A DNA stretch of 64,000 bases from NCBI RefSeq assembly GCF_902499115.1, contig NZ_CABVPN010000010.1, forward strand, positions 62,001-126,000. The letters run 5' to 3'. Positions 7,670 through 16,280 of the stretch are shown one piece after another. This DNA comes from Burkholderia diffusa (GTDB lineage Bacteria > Pseudomonadota > Gammaproteobacteria > Burkholderiales > Burkholderiaceae). The number at the start of each line of letters is the position of its first letter. Position 1 is the stretch's first letter. The notes beneath the pieces are model-generated. The model was not told the DNA's origin. It searched no databases and saw only the letters and a program-made list of their open reading frames with translations. The translations under genes and the position numbers were made by a program.

Positions 7670-9919
7670 TTGAATACCGAACCGCAAAGTTCTCGCTACA
7701 GCCTCGGCCTCGCGGCGGAAGTGCTCGCATCCGAGCAGAGCGTGCTGAGGCTGATCACGCGCAACACACCGCTGCCGGAACTGCTCGTCGAAGTATGCCG
7801 GCGCGCCGAGGCACTGCTCGGCGACGGCGCCTCGTGCACGATCCTGCTGCTCGACACGGACGGCGTGCACGTGCACGTCGGTGCCGCGCCGTCGCTTCCC
7901 GCGCAGTACAGCGCGGCGATCGACGGGGCATCGATCGGGCCCGCCGCGGGCTCGTGCGGCACGGCGATGTACGAGCGGCGGATGATCGCCGTCGAAGACA
8001 TCGAAACCGATCCGCTGTGGGCCGACTTTCGTTCGCTCGCGTTGCCGCTCGGCCTGCGTGCGTGCTGGTCGGTGCCGTTTCTGGACGACTCGGGCACCGT
8101 GCTCGGCGCGTTCGCTGTCTATCACCGCACGCCGCGGCGGCCCACGGACGCGGAAACCGACCTGTTGCGCGATATCGGCAACAGCGTCGGCCTCGCGGTG
8201 CATCAGGACTCGATCGCGCGGCAGCTCGTGCGCAGCGAGGAACATCACCGCCTGGTCGTCAACAGCCTGAACGAAGGGATTCTCGTCGTGTCGCCCGACG
8301 GCGTGGTGGTCGCGAGCAATCCGAGCGCGAACCGGATGATGCGCGTGAAGGGCGACCTCGTCGGCCGCCGGCTGTCGACGGTGATCCTGTACAAGCTGTA
8401 CGAGGACGGCACGCCGGTCGCGCCCGACGACTGGCCGAGCCGGCGCGCGTTCACCACGGCCATGCCGCAGCTCGACTACACGGTCGGCTTCGGGCTCGCC
8501 GACGGCGACGTCATCTGGGTGCGCGGCAACGCGGTGCCGATCGTGAAGCCGGGCGAGACGCAGCCCGAATCGGTGCTCGTGTCGTTTCACGACATCGGCC
8601 CCGTGCGCGAAGCGCAGCAGCAACTGCGCTATCTGGCGACGCGCGACGCGCTGACGGGCCTCTACAACCGGCGCTGGCTCTCCGACCGGATGCGCGAGCT
8701 ATTCGGCGCGCGCGATGCGGCGGCAGGGTCCGCGCGTGTCGCGATCCTGTTCATCGATCTCGTCGGCTTCAAGAAGGTCAACGACACGGCCGGGCACGAC
8801 GCCGGCGACACACTGCTGCGCAGCGTCGCGGCGCGCCTCGCGGCCTGCGGGGGCGGGCGCCATTCGCTCACGCGCGTCGGCGGCGACGAGTTCGTGATCC
8901 TCGTCGACGATTGCGACGATCCCGACGCGCTCGCCGTGCTCGCGCGCGAGGTGATCGACACGATCGCGAAGCCGTTCGCGATCGCGAACAACGAGTATTG
9001 GCTCGGCGTGTCGATCGGGATCAGCGTCGCGCCGCGCGACGGCGACGATGCGGCCACGCTGATGCGCAACGCCGATTCCGCGATGTACGACGCGAAGCAG
9101 CGCGGCCGCAACCACTTCACGTTCTTCACCGCGCAGTTGAACCTGCGCCTGCAGCGACGCTTCGCGATCGAGCAGTCGCTGCGGCGCGCGATCGCCTCGG
9201 ATACGCTGCGGCTGGTCTACCAGCCGGTCGTCGATGCGCGCAGCGGCCGCACGGTCGGTGCCGAAGCGCTGCTGCGCTGGACGAGCCCGGAGCTCGGGCC
9301 GATGTCGCCTGCGGAATTCATCCCGGTCGCGGAAGATTCCGGGCTCATCGTCGCGATCGGCCAGTGGGTGCTCGAAACGGCCTGCCGGCAGGCCGCCGAA
9401 TGGCGCCGCACGATCGCACCCGACCTGATGCTGGCGGTCAACCTGTCGCCGCGGCAGTTCCACGATGGGCTGGTCGAATCGGTCGACCGCTGCCTCGAAC
9501 AGACGCGGCTCGATCCGGGCGCGCTCGAACTGGAGATTACCGAAGGACTGCTGATGAACGACACGGACACGGTGCTGCCGATGCTCGAGGCGCTCACGGA
9601 CATGAACGTGCGGATCTCGGTCGACGACTTCGGCACCGGTTATTCGTCGCTTGCGTACCTGAAGCGTTTTCCGCTGCACAACCTGAAGGTCGACCGTTCG
9701 TTCGTGTCGGGCGTGCCCGATCATCGCGACTCCGTCGCGATCACGCAGGCCGTCGTCGCGATGGCGCATTCGCTCGGGATGAAGGTCACGGCCGAAGGCG
9801 TCGAGACCGAGGCGCAGTCGTGGTTCCTGCAGCAGATCGGCTGCGACATGCAGCAGGGGTACCTGTTCGGCAGGCCGCTCGATCCGGCCGACTACGCACG
9901 CCGGCTCGTCGCCGTCTAG
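7670..9919 (+). CDS. GAF-PAS-GGDEF-EAL c-di-GMP enzyme
   Basis: About 749 aa, cytoplasmic (no membrane segment). Order: GAF (about residues 25-170), PAS (about 180-305), GGDEF with intact GGDEF at 404-408, and EAL with the motif at 532-534. The downstream PDE signature DDFGTGYSS is also present, so both cyclase and phosphodiesterase active sites look complete. The start is uncertain. TTG at 7670 has AGGA upstream and gives a family-like N-terminus (MNTEPQSSRYS). An in-frame ATG at 7532 would add 46 basic residues. It faces the convergent wspR gene, only 4 bp apart at the stops. GAF and PAS suggest a small-molecule or redox input; which catalytic activity dominates cannot be read. Confidence 0.88.
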   Translation: MNTEPQSSRYSLGLAAEVLASEQSVLRLITRNTPLPELLVEVCRRAEALLGDGASCTILLLDTDGVHVHVGAAPSLPAQYSAAIDGASIGPAAGSCGTAMYERRMIAVEDIETDPLWADFRSLALPLGLRACWSVPFLDDSGTVLGAFAVYHRTPRRPTDAETDLLRDIGNSVGLAVHQDSIARQLVRSEEHHRLVVNSLNEGILVVSPDGVVVASNPSANRMMRVKGDLVGRRLSTVILYKLYEDGTPVAPDDWPSRRAFTTAMPQLDYTVGFGLADGDVIWVRGNAVPIVKPGETQPESVLVSFHDIGPVREAQQQLRYLATRDALTGLYNRRWLSDRMRELFGARDAAAGSARVAILFIDLVGFKKVNDTAGHDAGDTLLRSVAARLAACGGGRHSLTRVGGDEFVILVDDCDDPDALAVLAREVIDTIAKPFAIANNEYWLGVSIGISVAPRDGDDAATLMRNADSAMYDAKQRGRNHFTFFTAQLNLRLQRRFAIEQSLRRAIASDTLRLVYQPVVDARSGRTVGAEALLRWTSPELGPMSPAEFIPVAEDSGLIVAIGQWVLETACRQAAEWRRTIAPDLMLAVNLSPRQFHDGLVESVDRCLEQTRLDPGALELEITEGLLMNDTDTVLPMLEALTDMNVRISVDDFGTGYSSLAYLKRFPLHNLKVDRSFVSGVPDHRDSVAITQAVVAMAHSLGMKVTAEGVETEAQSWFLQQIGCDMQQGYLFGRPLDPADYARRLVAV

Positions 9920-9923
9920 GGGT

Positions 9924-11024
9924 TCACGCGAAACTGCCGCCGTCCGGTGGGGCAGCGGAAGCCGGCGGTGCGGGCGGCGCATCGATCTCGACGCGATTCT
10001 TGCCGTCGTGCTTCGCGCGGTACAGCGCGCGATCGGCCGCCTCGATCAGCGACGTCGTCGGCAGGCTGGCGGCCGGCACGATGCTCGCGCCGCCGATGCT
10101 GATCGTCACGTGGCGTCCCGTCGACGAGTGCGCGTGCTCGAGCCGCAGCGACTCGACCGCGAGGCGGATCTTCTCGCCGAGCAGCCGCGCGGCGCCCGGC
10201 GACGTGGCCGGCATCACGACCGCGAACTCCTCGCCGCCGAAACGCGCGGCGAGATCGCCGGACTGCCCGAGACAGCGTTCGATGGTGGTCGCGACCTGTT
10301 TGAGCACGCCGTCACCCGACACGTGGCCGTACGTGTCGTTGTACAGCTTGAAGTTGTCGACGTCGATCATCAGCAGCGACAGCTCGCTGCGCTCGCGCGT
10401 GCCGCGCCGCCATTCGGCGGCCAGATATTCGTCGAGATAGCGGCGGTTCGACAGCCCGGTGAGGCCGTCCGAATGCGTGAGGCGCCGCAGCTCGAGATTG
10501 GCCTCCAGCAGTTGCTGCTGCGATTGCCGCAGCGCGCGATAGGCCTCGTCTCGCTGAAGCAGGTTCATGTACGAGCGCGAGTGATAGCGGATCCGCGCGA
10601 TCAGCTCGATGCGGTCTGGCAGTTTCACGAGGTAGTCGTTCGCGCCGGCCGCGAACGCGGCGCTCTTGATCACCGGCTCTTCCTGCGTCGACAGCACGAT
10701 GATCGGCACGTCGCGCGTCGCCGGATTCGCGCGGTACGCCTTCACGAGGCTCAGCCCGTCGGTGCCGGGCATCACGAGATCCTGCAGGATCACGGTCGGC
10801 CGCGTCTCGATCGCGGTCGCCAGCGCGTCGTCCGAGCGCGGGCAGTAGTGGAAGTCGATGCCGTCCTCGTCGACGAGCGCGCGCCGGACGGCTTCCGCGA
10901 CGATCGTCTGGTCGTCGACCAGCAGGACCATCGCGGGGGCGTCGGCATGCGGCGAGGGTGTCGCGTGCGCGGCGTCGAACGCCGCATGCAGGCCGCCGGG
11001 CGCGCGGGTGAAGTCGCTAGTCAT
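9924..11024 (-). CDS. wspR: WspR-like response regulator-diguanylate cyclase
   Basis: A 366-aa protein with an N-terminal receiver (about residues 31-150: acid pocket D37/D38, phospho-acceptor D82, Lys in YLVKLP at 134), a coiled-coil linker (150-182) and a GGDEF domain with GGEEF at 263-267. The family makes c-di-GMP from two GTP when phosphorylated and drives biofilm formation. The inhibitory I-site is QSGD at 254-257 instead of the canonical RxxD, so product inhibition may be weakened. It follows cheB (wspF-like) by 55 bp on the same strand, the order found at the end of wsp operons, but no other wsp gene is nearby. Confidence 0.86.
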   Translation of the reverse strand: MTSDFTRAPGGLHAAFDAAHATPSPHADAPAMVLLVDDQTIVAEAVRRALVDEDGIDFHYCPRSDDALATAIETRPTVILQDLVMPGTDGLSLVKAYRANPATRDVPIIVLSTQEEPVIKSAAFAAGANDYLVKLPDRIELIARIRYHSRSYMNLLQRDEAYRALRQSQQQLLEANLELRRLTHSDGLTGLSNRRYLDEYLAAEWRRGTRERSELSLLMIDVDNFKLYNDTYGHVSGDGVLKQVATTIERCLGQSGDLAARFGGEEFAVVMPATSPGAARLLGEKIRLAVESLRLEHAHSSTGRHVTISIGGASIVPAASLPTTSLIEAADRALYRAKHDGKNRVEIDAPPAPPASAAPPDGGSFA

Positions 11025-11079
11025 GATTGATGCAGGGTTGCGCCAGGGCAGCGATGGGTGTGACAGGGTTTCATCGGGA

Positions 11080-12084
11080 TCAGATCCGCGCGAGTGCCAC
11101 CAGCTCGCCCGCGATGCGCTCGAGCGGCAGGATCGCGCGCGCGGCGCCGAGCGTCGCGGCCGCCTTCGGCATGCCGTAGACGGCGCTGGTCGCCTCGTCC
11201 TGCGCGATCGTGTGACAGCCCTTCATTCGCAGTGCCTTCAGGCCGATCGCGCCGTCGCGTCCCATGCCGGTGAGCAGCACGCCGATCACGCGGCCCGGCC
11301 AGCGCTCGGTCAGGCTGTTGAAGAACACGTCGACTGACGGCCGGTACGGCGTGGCGGCCGGTTCGCGCGTGTATTCGAGCGTGCCGGTGCGCGTGATGCG
11401 CAGGTGATCGTCGGTCGCCGCGAGCAGCGCGACGCCCGGCTGAGGGCGGTCGCCTTCGTGCGCGACGCGCACGGTCAGTGGCGTCTGGCCGTCGAGCCAT
11501 TGCGCCATTCCTTCGGCGAACGCGCGGTCGACGTGCTGGACGATCACGATCGGCGCGCTGAAGTCGGCCGGCAGGCTGCCGAGGATCGACGCGAGCGCGC
11601 CGGGGCCGCCGGCGGATGCGCCGATCGCGATCAGCGGGCCGCCGCTCGCGCGCGAGGCCGTGCCGGCCGCGCGGACACCGCCGGGCGCCTCGAGCAGCCG
11701 GCCGATCTGGTCGATCTTCGCGAGCAGCGGCTGCGCGGTGTCGCCGCCCGTGGCTTCGCCGAGGCGCGGCGTGTCGACCGCATCGAGCGCGCCGGCGCCC
11801 ATCGCTTCGAACACGCGCCACGCGTTCGCGCCGATGCAGCTCGTCACGATCAGGATCGCGCACGGGCGGCTGGAACGCATGATCCGCCGCGTCGCCTCGA
11901 CGCCGTCGAACTTCGGCATGATCAGGTCCATCAGCACGACGTCGGGCGGTTGCGCGGCGCACAGTTCGACGGCCTGCGCGCCGTCGGTCGCGACCCACAG
12001 CACGCGATGCTCGGGCCGGCGCGCGAGCGCACGGCGCATCGCCTCGACGGCAAGCGGGAGGTCGTTGACGATGCCGATGTTCAC
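11080..12084 (-). CDS. CheB/WspF-like methylesterase response regulator
   Basis: A 334-aa protein: receiver domain (D53 in VVLMDLIMP) and CheB methylesterase domain with the triad S157 (IGASAGGPGA), H184 (VQHVD) and D277 (GMGRDG). It removes methyl groups from, or deamidates, chemoreceptor glutamates when phosphorylated. In wsp systems this role belongs to WspF. The start is GTG at 12084 with GGAG upstream; longer ATG starts in the open frame add unrelated residues. It is directly followed by wspR. No receptor, CheR, CheW or CheA gene lies beside it, so the pair is either a detached wspFR module or works with a receptor array encoded elsewhere. Confidence 0.87.
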   Translation of the reverse strand: MNIGIVNDLPLAVEAMRRALARRPEHRVLWVATDGAQAVELCAAQPPDVVLMDLIMPKFDGVEATRRIMRSSRPCAILIVTSCIGANAWRVFEAMGAGALDAVDTPRLGEATGGDTAQPLLAKIDQIGRLLEAPGGVRAAGTASRASGGPLIAIGASAGGPGALASILGSLPADFSAPIVIVQHVDRAFAEGMAQWLDGQTPLTVRVAHEGDRPQPGVALLAATDDHLRITRTGTLEYTREPAATPYRPSVDVFFNSLTERWPGRVIGVLLTGMGRDGAIGLKALRMKGCHTIAQDEATSAVYGMPKAAATLGAARAILPLERIAGELVALARI

Positions 12085-12478
12085 AAGCGGGATACTCCGG
12101 TCGGTTCGTAGTGTTGGATGTGGGCCGGGTTCATGAAAGGCAGCGCCGGTCGGCGCCGCCGAACGGCATCGGCGGGCGGACGGCACGGAATTCTTTTGGA
12201 CTGGCGACGCCCCGAATGCTGTCATGCGGCGCGAGCGGCGGCAATCGAAAAAATTGCGCATTGCGTCGGTTCCGCCCCTTTCCTCTATGGCCACGTGGCA
12301 TTTCTTGCCGCCAGGGAGGCCGGACGGCGATGTGCCGGATGATGCGGCCGCGCGGCAATCCGTCGCCGACGCGTTCGTGACGGCGGGAAGGGCGGCGCCC
12401 GGCACGGGCGCACGCGCAGGCACCGGCGAGCCGGCCGCGAGCAGGCCGGCGCACCGCGCCCGGTGCGCGTTCAGTCGT
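12085..12478. other. 394-bp intergenic region upstream of cheB
   Basis: No gene is supported here. It should hold the cheB-wspR promoter. The only structure seen is a small hairpin, GCAAT-N7-ATTGC at 12240-12256, with an A/T-rich loop. Confidence 0.4.
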
Positions 12479-12703
12479 TCAATGGCTGCGGGCGTACCCC
12501 TGGATCAGCGCGCGCATCATCCCTTCGACCGTTGCGTCGAGCAGGTCGGCTTCCTGCTCCGATTCCTCGACGAGCGCGGCATAGGCGGTCGCGAGCGTCA
12601 CGCGATCGACTTCATGGCGTTGTTCCATCAGCGTCACCATCCCGTCCTTCGCCAGATGAGCGGAGAACGCGCGGCTGCCGATGGTCTGGAATACGTCAAT
12701 CAT
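12479..12703 (-). CDS. Small protein of unknown function (74 aa)
   Basis: The ATG at 12703 is preceded by GGGAGAG at good spacing. The product is acidic, helical and soluble: it begins MIDVFQTIGSRAFSAHLAKD and contains EESEQEADLLDATVEGMM. The open frame extends upstream to 12922, but that part is Arg/Ala-rich out-of-frame-like sequence without a ribosome site, so the short form is preferred. I do not recognise a domain. It is on the same strand as cheB-wspR but 394 bp away, and divergent from the DUF969 gene. Confidence 0.55.
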   Translation of the reverse strand: MIDVFQTIGSRAFSAHLAKDGMVTLMEQRHEVDRVTLATAYAALVEESEQEADLLDATVEGMMRALIQGYARSH

Positions 12704-12833
12704 GGCGGCTCTCCCGAACGTTGCGATGCCTTCCAGTGTAGTCGGCGCACCGACGCTCCGCCATGCGCGGCGGGGCGCGGGCCGGCCCCGGCACGCCGGC
12801 CGGAATCGTGCGTGCCGCGCGCGCGTTGCCGCC

Positions 12834-12861
12834 ACCCGCCGCCCGCCGCCCGCCGCCCGCC
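12834..12861. repeat. 7-bp tandem repeat GCCCGCC
   Basis: Three perfect copies of GCCCGCC at 12841-12861, preceded by a near copy (ACCCGCC), form a short GC-only microsatellite in the divergent gap between the 74-aa gene and the DUF969 gene. Confidence 0.7.
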
Positions 12862-12947
12862 GCGAATCGTCCAGCCGAAACACCCCGGACACACGGGCGA
12901 CGCAACGTGGCGTTGATTTCAACGTTTACCCGAAGCCTCAAATTGTC

Positions 12948-12967
12948 GACTTTTTATCGATAAAGTC
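12948..12967. promoter_or_regulatory. Operator-like dyad before the DUF969 gene
   Basis: GACTTTTTATCGATAAAGTC is an imperfect palindrome (outer arms GACTTT and AAAGTC) in the only A/T-rich part of the gap, about 90 bp before the DUF969 start. A GntR- or IclR-type site is plausible; the binding protein is unknown. Confidence 0.4.
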
Positions 12968-13055
12968 TCGTGTTAGATTTTTCCGCCTGAAGCCGGTCGA
13001 AACCGGGCGGGCGGCGCGCCTTCACGGCGCCGCGCATCCATCACAAGGAGGGGCA

Positions 13056-13745
13056 ATGCTGGTGCTGATTGGGGTGCCGATCGTCGTGATCGGTTTCGCG
13101 CTGCGCTTCAACGCGCTGCTGGTGGTCACGATCGCGGGGCTTGCGACAGGGCTGGCGGGCGGGCTGAATCTCGTCGACATCGTCAGCGCGTTCGGCAAGG
13201 CGTTCACCGAAAACCGCTACATGGGGCTGATCTGGCTCACGCTGCCGGTGATCGCGCTGCTCGAGCGCAACGGGCTCAAGGAGCAGGCGAAGCGGATGAT
13301 CTCGCGCGTGCAGGCGGCCACCACGGGCCGCGTGCTGATGCTGTACTTCGTGCTGCGCCAGGTGACGGCCGCACTCGGCCTCACGTCGCTCGGCGGCCAT
13401 GCACAGATGGTGCGGCCGCTGATCGCGCCGATGGCCGAGGCCGCCGCCGTCAACCGACGCGGCGAGCTGCCGGAGTCGGTGCGCCAGCAGATCCGCGCAC
13501 ACGCGTCGGCCGCCGACAACGTCGCCGTGTTCTTCGGCGAGGACATCTTCATCGCGATCCAGTCGATCCTGCTGATCAAGGGCTTTCTCGAGCAGAACGG
13601 GATCTCCATCGAGCCGCTGCACCTGTCGGTGTGGGCGATTCCGACCGCGATCGCCGCGCTGCTGATCCACTGCGCGCGCCTCGCGCTGCTCGACCGCCGG
13701 CTGGCGCGCGGCTACGGCCTGCTGGCGCAGGAGGGCGCGCGATGA
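13056..13745 (+). CDS. DUF969 family subunit of putative 5-oxoproline transporter
   Basis: A 229-aa hydrophobic protein with about five to six membrane segments; it starts MLVLIGVPIVVIGFALRFN. The DUF969 hallmark region (TLPVIALLERNGLKEQA, then LTSLGGHAQMVRPL) is clear. A strong AAGGAGG precedes the ATG at 13056. DUF969 and DUF979 proteins always occur as a pair and are annotated as two parts of a permease for 5-oxoproline (pyroglutamate), often near pyrrolidone-carboxylate peptidase; no such peptidase is seen here. Its stop overlaps the next start (ATGA at 13742), indicating coupled translation. Function is known at family level only. Confidence 0.85.
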   Translation: MLVLIGVPIVVIGFALRFNALLVVTIAGLATGLAGGLNLVDIVSAFGKAFTENRYMGLIWLTLPVIALLERNGLKEQAKRMISRVQAATTGRVLMLYFVLRQVTAALGLTSLGGHAQMVRPLIAPMAEAAAVNRRGELPESVRQQIRAHASAADNVAVFFGEDIFIAIQSILLIKGFLEQNGISIEPLHLSVWAIPTAIAALLIHCARLALLDRRLARGYGLLAQEGAR

Positions 13746-14692
13746 TCGGCCTCGAATCGCTGTACACGCTCGCGGGGCTGATGTTCGCCGCATTTGCATG
13801 CTTCAACCTGACCGATCGCACGAACCCGCGCCGCGTCGTCAATTTCGCGTTCTGGGCGATCTACGCGCTCACGTTCCTGTTCGGTGCGCTGCTGCCGCAT
13901 TTCGTGACGGGCTGCCTCGCGATCGCGCTCGCGGTCATTGCCGGCTCGGGCAAGCTCGGGCGCGGCAAGTCCGACGAAGCCGGGGAGGCCGCGGCCCTGC
14001 GACGCGAGACGCTCGCACAGCGTTTCGGCAACAAGCTGTTCCTGCCCGCGCTGCTGATTCCGGTCGTCACGCTGATCGGCACCTTCGCGCTGAAGCACGT
14101 GCCGTTCGTCGACCAGAAGAGCGTGACGCTGATCTCGCTCGTGCTCGGCACGCTCGTCGCGTTCGCCGTCGCGCTCGCGATGCTGCGCGATTCGCCGGTG
14201 CATGCGGTGAAGGAGGCTCGCCACACGATGGACGCGGTCGGCTGGGCCGCGATCCTGCCGCAGATGCTCGCGGCGCTCGGCGCGCTGTTCGCGGTCGCGG
14301 GCGTCGGCGGCGTGGTGTCGGGGCTCGTGAAGGAGTGGGTGCCGATCGATTCGCCGTTCGCGGTGGTCGCGGCCTACACGGTCGGCATGGCGCTGTTCAC
14401 GATGATCATGGGCAACGGCTTCGCTGCGTTCCCGGTGATGACGGCCGGCATCGGCCTGCCGCTGATCGTCCACCAGTTTCACGGCAACCCGGCGATCGTC
14501 GGCGCGATCGGGATGCTGAGCGGCTTCTGCGGTACGCTGATGACGCCGATGGCCGCGAACTTCAACATCGTGCCGGCGGCGCTGCTCGAGCTGAAGGACA
14601 AGAACGGCGTGATCAAGGCGCAATGGCCGACGGCCGTGCTGCTGCTGGCCGTGAACACGCTGCTGATGTACGCGTTCGCTTTCCGCTTCTGA
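13742..14692 (+). CDS. DUF979 family subunit of putative 5-oxoproline transporter
   Basis: A 316-aa integral membrane protein with about nine segments; it includes FNLTDRTNPRR near the N-terminus and GNGFAAFPVMTAGIGLP and GFCGTLMTPMAANFNIVP near the C-terminus, both typical of DUF979. It overlaps the DUF969 gene by 4 bp (ATGA), so the two are made together and probably form one transporter. Its 3' end is unusual: the last codons TTC CGC TTC TGA are followed by a 12-bp tandem repeat that supplies seven more in-frame TGA codons. Confidence 0.85.
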   Translation: MIGLESLYTLAGLMFAAFACFNLTDRTNPRRVVNFAFWAIYALTFLFGALLPHFVTGCLAIALAVIAGSGKLGRGKSDEAGEAAALRRETLAQRFGNKLFLPALLIPVVTLIGTFALKHVPFVDQKSVTLISLVLGTLVAFAVALAMLRDSPVHAVKEARHTMDAVGWAAILPQMLAALGALFAVAGVGGVVSGLVKEWVPIDSPFAVVAAYTVGMALFTMIMGNGFAAFPVMTAGIGLPLIVHQFHGNPAIVGAIGMLSGFCGTLMTPMAANFNIVPAALLELKDKNGVIKAQWPTAVLLLAVNTLLMYAFAFRF

Positions 14693-14776
14693 GTCCGCTT
14701 GTGACTCCGCTTGTGACTCCGCTTGTGACTCCGCTTGTGACTCCGCTTGTGACTCCGCTTGTGACTCCGCTTCTGA
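14689..14776 (+). repeat. 12-bp tandem repeat with iterated in-frame stops
   Basis: Six perfect copies of GTGACTCCGCTT (14701-14772) are flanked by diverged copies on both sides (CTGAGTCCGCTT and CTGACCC). The period is four codons, so in the DUF979 frame each unit puts another TGA 12 nt further on. The units resemble the DUF979 3' end (CGCTTCTGA), suggesting expansion of the stop region. It forms most of the gap before the DUF2891 gene. Confidence 0.9.
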
Positions 14777-14780
14777 CCCG

Positions 14781-15818
14781 ATGGACGAGATGCTCATGAC
14801 CGACCGACTCACACCCGAACTCGCCTCGACATTCGCGTCGCTCGCACTCGCGCACCTGACCCGCGAATACCCGAACAAGCTCACGCATTCGCTCGAAGGG
14901 CCGCACGACGTGCAGGCGCCGCGCGCGCTGCACCCGATCTTCTACGGCAGCTACGACTGGCATTCGTGCGTGCACGGCTACTGGCTCGTGCTGCGCATGC
15001 TCGAACGCTATCGGGCCTTGCCCGAGGCCGAGCGAATCATCGCGATCGTCGATGCGCACTTCACCGATGCGAACGTCGCCGGCGAGCGCGCGTATCTCGC
15101 GCTGCCGCACAACGCCGGCTTCGAGCGGCCGTACGGCTGGGCGTGGCTGCTCGCGCTCGCCGCGCAGCTCGAGCGGCTCGCGCTGAAGGGCGCGCTGCCG
15201 CAGGCCGCGCGCTGGGCGAAGACGATGGCGCCGCTCACCGACCTGTTCGTGGCGCGCTTCGAAACCTTCCTGCCGAAAGCGACCTATCCGCTGCGCGTCG
15301 GCACGCACTTCAACACCGCGTTCGCGCTGGCGCTCGCACTCGACTTCGCGCGCGACACGCAGCGCGACGGGCTTGCGGCGCTGATCGTCGATACCGCGAA
15401 GCGCTGGCACCTGAACGACGTCGCCTGCCAGGCGTGGGAGCCGTCGGGCGACGAATTCCTGTCGCCGGCGCTGATGGAGGCCGAGCTGATGCGGCGCGTG
15501 TTGCCGGCCGCCGAATTCGACGGCTGGTTCGCGCGTTTCCTGCCCGATCTTGCGCGCGGCGAGCCGGCGACGCTGTTCGAGCCGGCAACGGTCAGCGATC
15601 GCAGCGACGGCAAGATCGCGCACCTCGACGGGCTGAACCTGAGCCGCGCGTGGTGCCAGCGTTCGCTCGCCGGCGCGCTGCCGGAAGGCGATGCGCGACG
15701 CGCGAAGCTGCTCGATGCGGCCGACCGGCATCTCGCGAGCGCGCTCGCGCACGTGGCCGGCGACTACATGGGCGAGCACTGGCTCGCGACGTTCGCGGTG
15801 CTCGCGCTGGAGGCGTAG
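14781..15818 (+). CDS. DUF2891 domain-containing protein
   Basis: A 345-aa soluble protein recognised as DUF2891 from HPIFYGSYDWHSCVHGYW near residue 50 and PYGWAWLLALAAQL near 115. The fold is probably an alpha/alpha toroid; the function is unknown. A second in-frame ATG at 14796 (MTDRLTPELAS) is a slightly better family start. It is 88 bp downstream of the DUF979 gene, separated by the 12-bp repeat, on the same strand and probably in the same transcript. The shared locus suggests a role in processing whatever the DUF969/979 transporter imports, but that is inference. Confidence 0.85.
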   Translation: MDEMLMTDRLTPELASTFASLALAHLTREYPNKLTHSLEGPHDVQAPRALHPIFYGSYDWHSCVHGYWLVLRMLERYRALPEAERIIAIVDAHFTDANVAGERAYLALPHNAGFERPYGWAWLLALAAQLERLALKGALPQAARWAKTMAPLTDLFVARFETFLPKATYPLRVGTHFNTAFALALALDFARDTQRDGLAALIVDTAKRWHLNDVACQAWEPSGDEFLSPALMEAELMRRVLPAAEFDGWFARFLPDLARGEPATLFEPATVSDRSDGKIAHLDGLNLSRAWCQRSLAGALPEGDARRAKLLDAADRHLASALAHVAGDYMGEHWLATFAVLALEA

Positions 15819-15933
15819 CGCGCGAAACCCCGCCGGCGGCAAGGTCTTCGGCGCGCGGCTATACTCGCCGCTCGGGCCGTATCGCGCGGCATGCGTTGCG
15901 CGATGCTGCCATCCGTTTCGTTGCCGCCTCGCC

Positions 15934-16257
15934 ATGGACAAGCTCATTTCCTATATCGCCGCGATCCACGGGCTCGCGGGCCCGGTGTCGATCGTGTCGC
16001 ATGCAACGTCGCACGAGCGCTGGACCGACGACGATGTCGAGGTCACGCGCGACGAAACCGAATACCGCTTCGACAACGGTGCGATCGTGCGCCGCTCGGT
16101 CGAGCAGGACCGCGCGCCGTCCGATCTGCTGTGCGCCGAATGCTGGATCGATTACGACGTGCTCCGCCATCCCGATGCGCAACCGATCGGCCCGACGCGG
16201 ATGACGTTCGACAACGTATGCCGTGAAACCTTCTGGCTGCGTTATCACCTTGCGTGA
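15934..16257 (+). CDS. Conserved hypothetical protein (107 aa)
   Basis: A 107-aa soluble acidic protein starting MDKLISYIAAIHGLAGPVSIV, with a pair of cysteines in LLCAECWIDYDV. No domain is recognised and no signal peptide is seen. The start at 15934 is the first family-like Met; the frame is open further upstream without a ribosome site. It lies 115 bp after the DUF2891 gene and converges on the IclR gene, so it may be the last gene of the DUF969 transcript or a single gene. Confidence 0.6.
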   Translation: MDKLISYIAAIHGLAGPVSIVSHATSHERWTDDDVEVTRDETEYRFDNGAIVRRSVEQDRAPSDLLCAECWIDYDVLRHPDAQPIGPTRMTFDNVCRETFWLRYHLA

Positions 16258-16280
16258 CCGCGTGACTGCGCACAGCCTTG

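Larger units (their letters stand above)
12704..13055. other. 352-bp divergent regulatory gap
   Basis: It contains the GCCCGCC repeat, then an A/T-rich stretch (12905-12985) unlike the surrounding sequence, which is the likely promoter of the DUF969/DUF979 genes. No additional gene is supported. Confidence 0.5.

Noticed and set aside
14689..14776. Short regular repeat considered as a CRISPR array
   Set aside because: Units are directly adjacent 12-mers without spacers and no cas genes are present.
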